The notes beneath the pieces were generated by a model. The model was not told where the DNA came from, did not search any database, and saw nothing but the letters and a program-made list of their open reading frames with translations. Source: Arthrobacter sp. MSA 4-2 (GTDB lineage: Bacteria; Actinomycetota; Actinomycetes; Actinomycetales; Micrococcaceae). From it: DNA of 64,000 nucleotides. Below are positions 49,294-58,949 of the stretch, piece by piece (within the stretch, counting starts at the first letter, position 1; each line of letters begins with the position of its first letter). The stretch lies in assembly GCF_016405885.1 (NCBI RefSeq), contig NZ_JAEKGC010000007.1, positions 1 to 64,000 of the forward strand. The letters are read 5' to 3'. The position numbers were made by a program, and so were the translations under genes.

Positions 49294-50799
49294 ATGAGTG
49301 AAATCATCCGCCTGAGCGCCGCCGCGCTCGCGCAGAAGCTGCAGTCGCGCGAGGTCTCCGCCGTCGACGCCACGCAGGCCCACCTCGACCGGATCGCCGC
49401 CGTGGACGGCTCGATCAACGCGTTCCTCCACGTCAACACCGAGGAGGCGCTGCTCGTGGCCGCCGAGGTCGACAAGGCCCGGGCCGACGGCGACACCCTG
49501 CACCCGCTGGCCGGCGTGCCGATCGCGGTGAAGGACCTCATCGTCACCAAGGGCCAGCCCACCACGGCCGGCTCGAAGATCCTCGAGGGCTGGCACAGCC
49601 CCTACGACGCCACGGTGATCCGCCGGCTGCGCGAAGCGCGCATGCCGATCCTGGGCAAGACCAACCTCGATGAGTTCGCCATGGGCTCCTCGACCGAGCA
49701 CTCCGCGTACGGGCCCACCCGCAACCCCTGGGACCTCGACCGCATCCCCGGCGGGTCCGGCGGTGGCTCCGCCGCCGCCGTCGCCGCCTTCGAGGCGCCG
49801 CTGGCCCTGGGCACCGACACCGGCGGCTCGATCCGCCAGCCCGGTGCCGTCACCGGCACCGTCGGCGTCAAGCCGACCTACGGCGGCGTCTCGCGCTACG
49901 GCGCGATCGCCATGGCGTCCTCGCTGGACCAGATCGGCCCGGTCTCGCGCACAGTGCTCGACGCCGCGCTGCTCCACGAGGTCATCGGCGGCCACGACCC
50001 GCATGACTCCACCTCCCTCACCGACCCCGTCGGAGCCCTCGTCGAGGCCGCCCGGCGCGGCGAGGTGAAGGGCCTGCGCGTCGGCGTCATCAAGGAACTC
50101 TCGGGCGAGGGCTACCAGACCGGCGTCCTGAACCGCTTCGCGGAATCCCTTGAGCTGCTCCGCGGTGCCGGCGCCGAGATCGTCGAGGTGTCCTGCCCGA
50201 ACTTCAAGTACGCCCTGGGCGCCTACTACCTGATCATGCCCTCGGAGGCCTCGAGCAACCTCGCCAAGTACGACGGCGTGCGCTTCGGCCTGCGTGTGGT
50301 GCCCGAGGGCGCCCCGACGATCGAGCGCGTTATGGGGGCCACCCGCGCCGCCGGGTTCGGCGACGAGGTCAAGCGCCGCATCATCCTGGGCACGTACGCC
50401 CTGAGCGCCGGCTACTACGACGCCTACTACGGCTCCGCCCAGAAGGTGCGCACCCTGATCCAGCGCGACTTCAATGCCGCCTTCACCCAGGCCGATGTCC
50501 TGATCTCCCCGACGGCGCCCACCACGGCGTTCCGCCTGGGCGAGAAGCTCGACGACCCGCTGGCGATGTACCTCAACGACGTCGCCACCATCCCCGCGAA
50601 CATGGCCGGCATCCCGGGGCTGTCCCTGCCCAACGGGCTCGCCGACGAGGACAACCTGCCGGTCGGCATCCAGCTGCTGGCCCCTGCGCGCCAGGACGCC
50701 CGGCTCTACCGGGTCGGCGCCGTGCTCGAATCACTGCTTGAAGACAAGTGGGGCGGACCGCTGCTGGCGCAGGCCCCCGAGATTGCGGGAGTGAAGTAG
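49294..50799 (+). CDS. gatA: Asp-tRNA(Asn)/Glu-tRNA(Gln) amidotransferase subunit A
   Basis: 501 residues. Amidase that releases ammonia from glutamine. The Ser-cisSer-Lys triad is seen: K80 (IAVKDLI), S155 ([11 protein letters not shown]) and S179 ([11 protein letters not shown]). ATG at 49294 with GGGGAG upstream; the gatC stop is 4 nt before. gatB starts immediately after its stop. Confidence 0.97.
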   Translation: MSEIIRLSAAALAQKLQSREVSAVDATQAHLDRIAAVDGSINAFLHVNTEEALLVAAEVDKARADGDTLHPLAGVPIAVKDLIVTKGQPTTAGSKILEGWHSPYDATVIRRLREARMPILGKTNLDEFAMGSSTEHSAYGPTRNPWDLDRIPGGSGGGSAAAVAAFEAPLALGTDTGGSIRQPGAVTGTVGVKPTYGGVSRYGAIAMASSLDQIGPVSRTVLDAALLHEVIGGHDPHDSTSLTDPVGALVEAARRGEVKGLRVGVIKELSGEGYQTGVLNRFAESLELLRGAGAEIVEVSCPNFKYALGAYYLIMPSEASSNLAKYDGVRFGLRVVPEGAPTIERVMGATRAAGFGDEVKRRIILGTYALSAGYYDAYYGSAQKVRTLIQRDFNAAFTQADVLISPTAPTTAFRLGEKLDDPLAMYLNDVATIPANMAGIPGLSLPNGLADEDNLPVGIQLLAPARQDARLYRVGAVLESLLEDKWGGPLLAQAPEIAGVK

Positions 50800-52314
50800 A
50801 TGACTGCTGTACACGACGAGGTCCTGTCCTTCGACGAGGCCATGGAGAAGTACGACCCGGCGCTCGGCTTCGAGGTGCACGTCGAGCTGAACACTCGGAC
50901 CAAGATGTTCTCCTCGGCCCCGAACGGCTTCGGGGACACCCCGAACACCAACATCACCCCGGTGGACCTCGGCCTGCCCGGGGTGCTTCCGGTGGTCAAC
51001 CGGGTCGCCGTTGAGTCCTCGATCAAGATCGGGCTGGCCCTGGGCTGCAAGATCGCCGAGCGCAGCCACTTCGCCCGGAAGAACTACTTCTACCCGGATA
51101 CCCCGAAGAACTTCCAGACCTCCCAGTACGACGAGCCGATCGCCTACGACGGCGCCATCGACATCGAACTGGCCGACGGCACCGTGTTCACGGTGGAGAT
51201 CGAGCGGGCCCACATGGAGGAGGACGCCGGGAAGCTGACCCACATGGGCGGGGCCACCGGCCGCATCCAGGGCGCCGAGTTCTCCCTCGTCGACTACAAC
51301 CGGGCGGGCGTGCCGCTGGTGGAGATCGTCACCAAGCCCATCCTGGGCGCGGGCCGGCGCGCGCCGGAGCTGGCCAAGGCCTACGTTGCAGCCATCCGGG
51401 AGATCGTGAAGAACCTCGGGGTCTCCGACGCCCGCATGGAGCGCGGCAACGTCCGCTGCGATGCGAACGTCTCCCTGATGCCCAAGGGCAGCACCACCCT
51501 GGGCACCCGCACCGAGACCAAGAACGTGAACTCCCTGCGCTCGGTCGAGCACGCGGTGACGTACGAGATCCAGCGGCACGCCGCGGTCCTGGACTCCGGT
51601 GCCGCGATCGTGCAGGAGACCCGCCACTGGCATGAGGACACCCGCTCCACCACCGCCGGCCGGCCCAAGTCCGACGCCGACGACTACCGCTACTTCCCGG
51701 AGCCGGACCTGGTGCCCGTCGTCACCAACGACGCCTGGATCGAGAAGCTGCGCTCGGAGCTGCCCGAACCGCCTGCCGAGCGCCGCAAGCGCCTTCAGGC
51801 CGATTGGGGCTACTCCGACGCCGAATTCCGCGACGTCGTCAACGCCGGCGTGATGTCCTCGGTCGAGGACACCGTCGCCGCCGGCGTCAGCCCCGCCGTT
51901 GCCCGCAAGTGGTGGATGGGCGAGATCTCCCGCCGCGCCAAGATCGCCGACGTCGAGCCCGCCGAACTGGGCGTCACCCCCGAGCTGATTGTCGAACTGA
52001 ACGCGCTGATCGAAACGGGCAAGATCAACGACAAGCTCTCCCGCGAGGTGCTCGACGGCGTCCTGGCCGGCGAGGGCACCCCCGCCGAGGTCGTTGAGGC
52101 GCGAGGCCTGGCCGTTGTCTCGGACGACGGCCCGCTCCTCGAGGCCATCGACGGCGCGCTGGCCGCACAGCCGGACGTCGCGGAGAAGATCCGCGGCGGC
52201 AAGGTCCAGGCGGTCGGAGCGATCGTCGGCGGTGTCATGAAGGCCACCCGCGGCCAGGCCGACGCCGGCCGGGTGCGCGAGCTGATCCTGCAGCGCCTCG
52301 GCGTCGAAGGCTGA
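50800..52314 (+). CDS. gatB: Asp-tRNA(Asn)/Glu-tRNA(Gln) amidotransferase subunit B
   Basis: 504 residues. Kinase/tRNA-binding subunit that activates the misacylated tRNA. Motifs LGFEVHVELNTRTKMFS, RKNYFYPDTPKNFQTSQYDEP, KNVNSLRSVEHA and the C-terminal YqeY-like tail are intact. It ends the operon, with a perfect hairpin 23 nt later. Confidence 0.97.
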   Translation: MTAVHDEVLSFDEAMEKYDPALGFEVHVELNTRTKMFSSAPNGFGDTPNTNITPVDLGLPGVLPVVNRVAVESSIKIGLALGCKIAERSHFARKNYFYPDTPKNFQTSQYDEPIAYDGAIDIELADGTVFTVEIERAHMEEDAGKLTHMGGATGRIQGAEFSLVDYNRAGVPLVEIVTKPILGAGRRAPELAKAYVAAIREIVKNLGVSDARMERGNVRCDANVSLMPKGSTTLGTRTETKNVNSLRSVEHAVTYEIQRHAAVLDSGAAIVQETRHWHEDTRSTTAGRPKSDADDYRYFPEPDLVPVVTNDAWIEKLRSELPEPPAERRKRLQADWGYSDAEFRDVVNAGVMSSVEDTVAAGVSPAVARKWWMGEISRRAKIADVEPAELGVTPELIVELNALIETGKINDKLSREVLDGVLAGEGTPAEVVEARGLAVVSDDGPLLEAIDGALAAQPDVAEKIRGGKVQAVGAIVGGVMKATRGQADAGRVRELILQRLGVEG

Positions 52315-52337
52315 CGCTCCAGTATCGAGCCCCACGG

Positions 52338-52369
52338 CTGCCCACCGACAGCACCCTGTCGGTGGGCAG
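52338..52369 (+). terminator. Strong hairpin after gatB
   Basis: Perfect 14-bp stem, CTGCCCACCGACAG (52338-52351) with 52356-52369, 4-nt loop, followed by CGGCTTTCCC. Ends the gatCAB transcript. Confidence 0.85.
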
Positions 52370-52528
52370 TCGGCTTTCCCGGGCAGGAGGAGGGTCCGCC
52401 AGCCTGCCTCGGGGGCCGGTGGGCACTGATAATCTTGCGGTGGTTGTCACAACAGCCACCCGAGTTGCACCAGCCCGCCGCCGGCAGATCCAGCCGGACG
52501 TGCGGAATTGGCGCGGAAGGAAGATGGA

Positions 52529-53572
52529 GTGAAGGCGCTTTACAAGTCCGGTGCGCATCCCGGATTCGAACTGGTCGACCGTCCCGAGCCGACGGTGGGC
52601 CTCGGAGAAGTGAAGATCCGGGTCATGACCACCGGGATCTGCGGAACCGATCTCCACATCGAGTCCTGGGACTCCTGGGCGCAGGGCATGATCAACGCCC
52701 CCCTGATCCCCGGCCATGAGTTCTACGGCGAGGTGGTCGAACTCGGCGGCGGCGTCCGCGACGTGAAAATCGGCGACAGGGTCTCCGGTGAGGGCCACGT
52801 CGTCTGCGGCATCTGCCGGAACTGCCGCGCCGGGCGGCGCCAGATGTGCATCCGCACCTCGAGCGTCGGCGTCCAGCGCGACGGCGCCTTCGCCGAATAC
52901 GTCGTCCTTCCCGAAACCAACGTCTGGGTGCACCACGACGAGATCACCCCTGAACTCGGCGCCGTCTTCGACCCGTTCGGCAACGCCGTCCACACCGCCC
53001 TAAGCTTCCCGCTGGTCGGGGAGGACGTCCTCATCACCGGCGCCGGACCCATCGGGCTGATGGCGGTCGCCGTGGCCCGCCACGCCGGCGCCCGGAAGAT
53101 CGCGGTCACCGACATCGCCGCGCCCCGCCTGGAACTCGCCCGGGCCGTTGGGGCCGACATCGCCATCGACGTTAGCCGCATGCGCATCCTCGACGCGCAG
53201 CAGGAGCTGGGCATGAAGGAGGGCTTCGACATCGGCATGGAGATGTCGGGCCACCCCTCGGCCCTGCCCGAGATGATCGACAACATGACCCACGGAGGGC
53301 GCATCGCCATGCTCGGCCTGCCGTCGGCGCCGATCTCCATCGACTGGGGCAAGGTGGTCACCCACATGCTCACCCTCAAGGGCATCTACGGGCGCGAGAT
53401 GTTCGAGACCTGGTACGCCATGAGCGCCATGCTGCAGTCAAACCCGGCCCTGCGGGACGCCGTCGCGAGCGTCGTCACCGACACCCTGCCGGCCTCCGAA
53501 TGGCAGGCCGGATTCGATACCGCCCGCCGCGGAGCCAGCGGCAAGGTGGTCCTCGACTGGACCTCCCTCTGA
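52529..53572 (+). CDS. tdh: L-threonine 3-dehydrogenase
   Basis: 347 residues, medium-chain zinc dehydrogenase oxidising threonine to 2-amino-3-ketobutyrate. Catalytic zinc site [13 protein letters not shown] and [11 protein letters not shown], structural zinc cysteines [15 protein letters not shown], and NAD motif [16 protein letters not shown] at 52529 is chosen because GAAGGAAGATGGA precedes it. kbl follows 85 nt later and uses its product. Confidence 0.93.
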   Translation: MKALYKSGAHPGFELVDRPEPTVGLGEVKIRVMTTGICGTDLHIESWDSWAQGMINAPLIPGHEFYGEVVELGGGVRDVKIGDRVSGEGHVVCGICRNCRAGRRQMCIRTSSVGVQRDGAFAEYVVLPETNVWVHHDEITPELGAVFDPFGNAVHTALSFPLVGEDVLITGAGPIGLMAVAVARHAGARKIAVTDIAAPRLELARAVGADIAIDVSRMRILDAQQELGMKEGFDIGMEMSGHPSALPEMIDNMTHGGRIAMLGLPSAPISIDWGKVVTHMLTLKGIYGREMFETWYAMSAMLQSNPALRDAVASVVTDTLPASEWQAGFDTARRGASGKVVLDWTSL

Positions 53573-53657
53573 CCTCCGGCGCCTCCGGGTCCTTCGCGGT
53601 CCCTGCCGGCTCCAGCCGTTCCAACTCCAGCCGTCCCATCCTTCAAGGAGCAGCGAC

Positions 53658-54857
53658 ATGTACACCTCCATCCGCGACCAGCTCACCGGCGAGCTTGAGG
53701 AGATCCGCAGCGCGGGGCTGTTCAAGCACGAGCGCACCATCTCCTCGCCCCAGTCAAGCCACATCCGGGCCGGGCTGCGCACCGGAGGGTCAGCCGAGGT
53801 CCTGAACTTCTGCGCCAACAACTACCTGGGCCTTGCGGACCACCCGCAGATCATCGAGGCCGCGAAGACCGCCCTGGACGAGCGCGGCTTCGGCATGGCC
53901 TCGGTGCGCTTCATCTGCGGCACCCAGGACCTCCACCTGGAACTGGAGCGGCGGGTGTCGCAGTTCCTCGGAACCGACGACGCCATCCTCTTCTCCTCCT
54001 GCTTCGACGCTAATGGGGGAGTGTTCGAATCCCTGCTCTCGGCGGAGGACGCCGTCATCTCCGATGCGCTGAACCACGCCTCGATCATCGACGGCATCCG
54101 CCTGAGCAAGGCCCAGCGCTTCCGTTACGCCAACCGGGACATGGCCGACCTCGAGACGAAACTCAAGGAGGCATCCTCGGCGAGGCGCCGCCTGATCGTC
54201 ACCGACGGGATCTTCTCGATGGACGGCTACCTCGCCCCGCTCAACGCCATCTGCGACCTTGCCGATAAGTACGACGCGATGGTCATGGTCGATGACTCGC
54301 ACGCCGTCGGCTTCATGGGCCCGACCGGTGCCGGCACCCCCGAACACGCCGGCGTCGGGGACCGCGTCGACATCTATACCGGAACGTTCGGCAAAGCCCT
54401 GGGTGGGGCGTCAGGTGGCTATGTCGCCGCCCGCCGCGAGATCGTTGAGGTGCTCCGCCAGCGCGCCCGGCCCTACCTGTTCTCGAACTCCCTGGCCCCC
54501 TCGATCGTCGCCGCGACCCTGACCGCCCTCGACCTGGTCCAGAACAGCGCCGAGCTGCGCGCCACCCTCGTCGACAACGCGGCCCACTTCCGCCGCCGGA
54601 TGACAGAGGAGGGCTTCGAGCTGCTCGAGGGCGAGCATGCGATCATCCCGGTGATGTTCGGCGACGCGGTCCTGGCGGCGAAGACTGCCGATGCCATGCT
54701 GGCCCACGGAGTCTTCGTCACCGCGTTCAGCTACCCGGTGGTGCCCAAGGGCGCCGCGCGCATCCGCGTCCAGCTCTCCGCCGCGCACAGCAGCGAGGAC
54801 ATCGAGGCCTGCGTCCGGGCGTTCGTCGCAGCCCGCTCCGAGGCCGCAGCCGGCTAG
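53658..54857 (+). CDS. kbl: 2-amino-3-ketobutyrate CoA ligase (glycine C-acetyltransferase)
   Basis: 399 residues, PLP enzyme that splits aminoketobutyrate with CoA into glycine and acetyl-CoA. PLP lysine in [14 protein letters not shown], plus [27 protein letters not shown] and [22 protein letters not shown] precedes the ATG. With tdh it forms the two-step threonine degradation route. Confidence 0.96.
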   Translation: MYTSIRDQLTGELEEIRSAGLFKHERTISSPQSSHIRAGLRTGGSAEVLNFCANNYLGLADHPQIIEAAKTALDERGFGMASVRFICGTQDLHLELERRVSQFLGTDDAILFSSCFDANGGVFESLLSAEDAVISDALNHASIIDGIRLSKAQRFRYANRDMADLETKLKEASSARRRLIVTDGIFSMDGYLAPLNAICDLADKYDAMVMVDDSHAVGFMGPTGAGTPEHAGVGDRVDIYTGTFGKALGGASGGYVAARREIVEVLRQRARPYLFSNSLAPSIVAATLTALDLVQNSAELRATLVDNAAHFRRRMTEEGFELLEGEHAIIPVMFGDAVLAAKTADAMLAHGVFVTAFSYPVVPKGAARIRVQLSAAHSSEDIEACVRAFVAARSEAAAG

Positions 54858-55040
54858 GGGCCAGAGGAGCGGCGCGTTCCGGCCGAATCCAAGAGTTTCC
54901 GGCCGGCCCGGCCGGGGGAGGGCCGGCCGCCAGCGCGGTACGTTCCCACCGGAGCTGAGGCGCCCGGCGCCACTTCCCGCCGGAGGTGCCGGGCGGACCC
55001 GTCGTGCCCGACGCGCAGCGGATGTGCCTACGATGGCGCC

Positions 55041-56135
55041 ATGAACCTTAGCTGCGATGTCCTCATTGTCGGTGGCGGCATCGCCGGCCTGTCGCTGGCC
55101 TCGGAACTCGCCTCCCGCGGGGGCCCGACCGTGGCCCTCGTCGAGGCCGAACCGACCCTCGGCTACCACACCTCATCCCGGTCCGCCCGGCAGCTCAATC
55201 CCAGCTACGGCCCGCCGGTGGTGCGCCGGCTCACCGCCCGCACCCTCGCGCTGCTCGCCGGGGTGCAGGAGCGGACCCACCTCGTGCTCACCACGCCGCG
55301 GAGCTACCTGCTGATCGGCAGCGAGGCCGACGTCGCCGCCAGGGCTGCCGATCCAATGCGCCTGGTGAGCCACGCCGAGGCCGTTCGGCTGTGCCCGCAG
55401 CTGCTTCCGGACACCTTCGAGGCGGCCGGGCTCGACACTACCTGCGTCGGCACCGACACCGACGCCCTGCTTGAATACCACCGGTCGGCCGCCGTGGAAT
55501 CCGGGGCGGCGATCCTGACCGGCGCCAGGGTCACGGCCGCCGAGCGCAGCGGGGGCCGGTGGCGCGTGCGGGCAGGGGAGCAGGAGATCAGTGCCGGCGT
55601 GGTGGTCAACGCCGCCGGCGCCTGGGCCGACCGGCTCGCGGAGCTGTGCGGGGCGGCACCCCGGAACCTGGTGCCCTACCGGCGCACCGCCGCCGTCGTC
55701 CGGGTGGGGTCGCAGCCGGTCCCGGGCACGCCGATGGTCGCCTCGGCCGATGACTCCTTCTACTTCCGCCGCGACGAAGCGGGCGTCTTGATCTCGCCGT
55801 GCGAGAGCGTCCCCAGCACCGCGGAGGACGCCCGTCCCAACCCCGGGGACGTCGAGGCGCTGATCATCCGGCTCAACACACTCACCACCCTCGGCATCAC
55901 CGGAGTCGTCCGGTCGTGGACCGGGCTTCGGACCTCCCCGCCCAGCGGAATCCCAATCGTCGGGTTCGATCCGGACGCCGAAGGGTTCTTCTGGCTGGCG
56001 GGCCAGGGCGGCTACGGCTTCCAGACGTCCTCGGCCATCGCCGAGCTCGCTGCGGCGCAGCTGAGCGGGCAGGAGCCGGGGGACACGCAGTCCGCGGCCG
56101 AACTCGCCCCCGCCGCCGTCGCCTCAGACGGATGA
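55041..56135 (+). CDS. FAD-dependent amine/amino-acid oxidoreductase (DAO family)
   Basis: 364 residues. FAD-binding start CDVLIVGGGIAGLSLASELA and VALVEAEP, a middle substrate domain, and the C-terminal GLRTSPPSGIPIVGFDP...WLAGQGGYGFQTS characteristic of the DAO superfamily (glycine oxidase, D-amino-acid dehydrogenase). Position after the glycine-forming tdh-kbl pair suggests glycine or another amine as substrate; this is inference. TACGAT 6 nt before the ATG would make the mRNA leaderless. Confidence 0.85.
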   Translation: MNLSCDVLIVGGGIAGLSLASELASRGGPTVALVEAEPTLGYHTSSRSARQLNPSYGPPVVRRLTARTLALLAGVQERTHLVLTTPRSYLLIGSEADVAARAADPMRLVSHAEAVRLCPQLLPDTFEAAGLDTTCVGTDTDALLEYHRSAAVESGAAILTGARVTAAERSGGRWRVRAGEQEISAGVVVNAAGAWADRLAELCGAAPRNLVPYRRTAAVVRVGSQPVPGTPMVASADDSFYFRRDEAGVLISPCESVPSTAEDARPNPGDVEALIIRLNTLTTLGITGVVRSWTGLRTSPPSGIPIVGFDPDAEGFFWLAGQGGYGFQTSSAIAELAAAQLSGQEPGDTQSAAELAPAAVASDG

Positions 56136-56239
56136 TCTACCTCGAACCGGACCGGAATGTCACGCCGCAGTCCGCAGGCAGCAGCCGCGTTCGAGGGTCG
56201 GCAACGGCACCGCGGGACAGGCATAGGATGGTCCGATGA
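56132..56239 (+). CDS. Short bridging ORF between the DAO gene and the antiporter regulator
   Basis: 35 codons (MIYLEPDRNVTPQSAGSS...). Its ATG overlaps the DAO stop and its stop overlaps the next ATG, both as ATGA, exactly as for the ORF at 38032-38136. It ends Arg-rich. It may couple translation over a 100-nt gap, or be chance. Confidence 0.35.
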   Translation: MIYLEPDRNVTPQSAGSSRVRGSATAPRDRHRMVR

Positions 56240-56718
56240 ACGTTGATGAAGTCCCACTGCCCGGGATCGGGGTCCGCAGGGATATTGAAACCTCGTCAGG
56301 CCGCCGGATCGGTATCGTCGCGCACCGCGAGGGGAGCCTCGACCTCATTATCTCGGCGGCCAACGACCCCGACGCCTGCGTCGCATCGATCCCCCTGACC
56401 CCCGATGAGGCCGCGACGATCGGGAACCTGCTGGGCGCACGCCAGCTCGTGGCACGGCTGACCGAGGAACACCGCGACCTGCCCGGGGTCACCACCCGCC
56501 AGTTCCTGGTGGAGCGTGGCTCTCCCTTCGACGGGCGTTCCCTGGGTGAGACGCGCATGCGCTCGCGGTCGGGCGCGTCGGTCGTGGCGGTGCTCAGCTC
56601 CGGTGAGGTCCAGGCCTCTCCGACTCCGGATTTCGTCCTCGCCGCCGGCGACCTCCTGGTCGTTGTCGGTACCTCCGAAGGTTTGGACACCGCCGCGAAG
56701 ATTCTCCGGCACGGCTGA
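56236..56718 (+). CDS. Cation:proton antiporter regulatory subunit (KhtT-like)
   Basis: 160 residues, soluble. An N-terminal domain (PLPGIGVRRDIETSSGRRIGIV) and a C-terminal TrkA-C/RCK_C domain (about 75-158, ending FVLAAGDLLVVVGTSEGLDTAA) match KhtT, which gates the KhtU antiporter in response to nucleotide or ion. The antiporter gene begins 3 nt after its stop. Confidence 0.9.
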   Translation: MNVDEVPLPGIGVRRDIETSSGRRIGIVAHREGSLDLIISAANDPDACVASIPLTPDEAATIGNLLGARQLVARLTEEHRDLPGVTTRQFLVERGSPFDGRSLGETRMRSRSGASVVAVLSSGEVQASPTPDFVLAAGDLLVVVGTSEGLDTAAKILRHG

Positions 56719-56721
56719 TCG

Positions 56722-57927
56722 GTGCACACAACCGCAATAACGCTGATTGAACTCGGCGCTGTCCTGCTGTGTCTTGGCGCCCTCGGCCGCCTGGCCGCAC
56801 GCTTCGGACTGTCGCCGATCCCGCTGTACCTGGTCGGGGGGCTCTTCTTCGGCCAGGGCGGGTTCCTCGCCCTCGAGGGCCTCGAACGCTTCAGCGAGGT
56901 GGCCAGCGAGATCGGGGTCGTCCTCCTGCTGCTGATGCTGGGCCTTGAGTATTCGGCCAAGGAACTCGTCACCGGGATGCGGCAGTCCTGGATGGCCGGC
57001 GTCCTCGATATCGTCCTGAACGCCGTCCCCGGCGCAGCCGTCGCTCTCCTGCTGGGGTGGGGGCCCGTCGGCGCCCTGGTGATGGCAGGGGTCACCTATA
57101 TCTCCTCATCGGGCATCGCCGCGAAGGTGATCTCCGACCTCGGGCGCCTCGGCAACAGGGAAACCCCAACGGTGCTGGCGATCCTCGTGTTCGAGGATCT
57201 CGCCATGGCCATCTACCTGCCGGTGCTGACGGCGGTGCTCGCCGGGCTCAGCTTCGCCGGAGGCCTCCAGGCCGTGGGCATCTCCCTCGTCGTGGTGACC
57301 CTCGTCCTGGTCGTCGCCCTGCGCTGGGGCAATGTGGTGTCGGCGATCGTGGACAGCAAGGACCGCGAGGTGTTCCTGCTGACGCTCATCGGGGCCGCGC
57401 TGCTGGTGGCCGGGCTCGCCTCGACCCTCCAGGTCTCGGCCGCCGTGGGCGCCTTCCTGCTGGGCATCGCGATCTCCGGCGCGACGGCGGAAAACGCCTC
57501 ACGGGTGCTCGAGCCGCTGCGGGACCTTTTCGCCGCGATCTTCTTCGTGGTCTTCGGCCTGAATACCGATCCGGCGTCCATCCCGCCGGTCCTGGGCTGG
57601 GCCGTGGTGCTGGCGCTGGTCACGGCGGCCACCAAGATCGCCACCGGCTGGTGGGCTGCGGCCCGCCAGGGCATCAAGCCCCGCGGCCGGGCGCGGGCCG
57701 GGTCTGCGCTGGTGGCCCGCGGCGAGTTCTCGATCGTCATTGCCGGGCTTGCCGTGGCCTCGGGCTCTGTGGTCCCAGAGATCGCGGCGCTGGCGACGAC
57801 GTACGTGCTGATCATGGCGATCCTCGGACCGATCCTGGCCAGGATCGCCGAGCCCGTGATGGACCTGCTGCTGCGCCGGGCGGGTCCGAAGACCGGCCGT
57901 GCGGATGGGATCCCGGCGGGCCGCTGA
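56722..57927 (+). CDS. CPA2-type K+/H+ antiporter (KhtU-like)
   Basis: 401 residues, about twelve membrane segments, GTG start. Motifs: LSPIPLYLVGGLFFGQGG, LLLLMLGLEYSAKELV, and VAILVFEDLAMAIYLPV with the transport Asp in the FEDLAMA element. It lacks the C-terminal RCK domain of KefB/C, consistent with regulation by the separate KhtT-like protein just upstream. Expected role: K+ efflux and pH homeostasis. Confidence 0.9.
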   Translation: MHTTAITLIELGAVLLCLGALGRLAARFGLSPIPLYLVGGLFFGQGGFLALEGLERFSEVASEIGVVLLLLMLGLEYSAKELVTGMRQSWMAGVLDIVLNAVPGAAVALLLGWGPVGALVMAGVTYISSSGIAAKVISDLGRLGNRETPTVLAILVFEDLAMAIYLPVLTAVLAGLSFAGGLQAVGISLVVVTLVLVVALRWGNVVSAIVDSKDREVFLLTLIGAALLVAGLASTLQVSAAVGAFLLGIAISGATAENASRVLEPLRDLFAAIFFVVFGLNTDPASIPPVLGWAVVLALVTAATKIATGWWAAARQGIKPRGRARAGSALVARGEFSIVIAGLAVASGSVVPEIAALATTYVLIMAILGPILARIAEPVMDLLLRRAGPKTGRADGIPAGR

Positions 57928-57992
57928 CCTGGATGGCCAGGCGGCCGGGCCGCTGTGCCGCCGGCGAGGGCCCGGGCGGGCCGCTGACTTGG
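57915..57992 (+). repeat. Imperfect duplication of the antiporter gene end
   Basis: GGCGGGCCGCTGACCTGG at 57915-57932 recurs at 57975-57992 with one mismatch. The first copy contains the stop codon of the antiporter gene. Probably a local 60-bp duplication remnant in the convergent gap before the siderophore gene. Confidence 0.45.
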
Positions 57993-58042
57993 GCCGAGGG
58001 GCCGGGCGGTGAGCCACGCCGGCCCGGCAGCCGGGTCCGCGC

Positions 58043-58873
58043 TTAGTCGAGGATCTTGCCGATCGGCTCCCGTTTTTCGGCCTGGAACCGGTCCTCGGCC
58101 CGGCCGTAGGCCCAGTAGCCCGAGAGGGAGACCTGGGCGCGTTCGAGCCCGCGCTGGCCGAACAGGACATCCCGCAGCGCCTTCATGGCCCCCCGCTCGC
58201 CGTGGACGAAGGCCTCGACCCGGCCCTCGGGCCACTGCGCGGCGGCGACGGCGTCGGCGAGCAGCGTCGTCGTCCCGGCCGGCCGGCCGCGCCGAAACAG
58301 CCAGCGGAGTTCGACGCCGGCCGGGGCCTGGAGCGGGAGGATATCCGCCTCGTCATCCACTTCGAGCCAGGCGATACCGGTGGCAGCCTCCGGGAGCGCC
58401 TCGAGGCCCGCGGCGATGGCGGGAAGAGCCGCCTCGTCGCCGGCGAACAGGTACCAGTCGGCGTCGGGCTTCGGCGTCCAGGCCCCCGACGGGCCCATCA
58501 GCACGAGCGGGTCCCCGGGCCGGGCGCCGGCAGCCCACGGGCCGGCGATTCCCTCATCGCCGTGCACCACGAAGTCGATGGCGAGCAGCTGCCGTTCCCG
58601 GTCCATCCAGCGCACCGTGTAGGTCCGCTTGATGGGCAGGTCCCCGGGCGGAAGCTGCCCAGCGAGGGCCTCGAGGTCGTAGGGGGGAACGAGCCCGAGC
58701 TCCGGCCGTGCGAAGAGCAGCTTGACGTACCGGTCCGTGTGCTCGTTCTCAAGGAGCTTCGGGAAGGCCTCGCCGCCGGCGACGACACGGACCATGTGCG
58801 GGCTGAGCCGGATCGTCTCGAGGACACTGAGCACCACCTGGGGGCGGGGCTTTCGAATGGCGGGTGCGCTCAT
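58043..58873 (-). CDS. Siderophore-interacting protein (FAD ferric-siderophore reductase)
   Basis: 276 residues. FAD-binding beta-barrel with KRTYTVRWMD (the RxYT FAD motif) and the SIP NAD(P)H domain (DWYLFAGDEAALPAIAAGLEALP). It should reduce ferric siderophores in the cytoplasm to free iron. The ATG at 58873 starts SAPAIRKPRPQVV and has a poor ribosome site; an upstream frame to 58990 overlaps hutH. An iron-box-like sequence lies 27-45 nt upstream. Confidence 0.9.
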   Translation of the reverse strand: MSAPAIRKPRPQVVLSVLETIRLSPHMVRVVAGGEAFPKLLENEHTDRYVKLLFARPELGLVPPYDLEALAGQLPPGDLPIKRTYTVRWMDRERQLLAIDFVVHGDEGIAGPWAAGARPGDPLVLMGPSGAWTPKPDADWYLFAGDEAALPAIAAGLEALPEAATGIAWLEVDDEADILPLQAPAGVELRWLFRRGRPAGTTTLLADAVAAAQWPEGRVEAFVHGERGAMKALRDVLFGQRGLERAQVSLSGYWAYGRAEDRFQAEKREPIGKILD

Positions 58874-58899
58874 GGGGGTACGGCTCGCTTCTGGAAGAG

Positions 58900-58918
58900 G
58901 TTGGTAAGCCAACCCTAA
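58900..58918 (-). promoter_or_regulatory. IdeR/DtxR-like iron box
   Basis: The 19 bp at 58900-58918 match the DtxR/IdeR consensus TTAGGTTAGCCTAACCTAA at 14 of 19 positions and contain the palindrome GGTTGGTAAGCCAACC. It lies just upstream of the siderophore-interacting gene, as expected for iron repression. Confidence 0.5.
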
Positions 58919-58949
58919 CAAACCCCCCGCGCGCGGCCGTTCCCCAGAC

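Noticed and set aside
53573-53657. Gap between tdh and kbl considered for a small gene or attenuator
   Set aside because: Short CTCCAGCCGT-type near-repeats only; no stable hairpin or convincing ORF.
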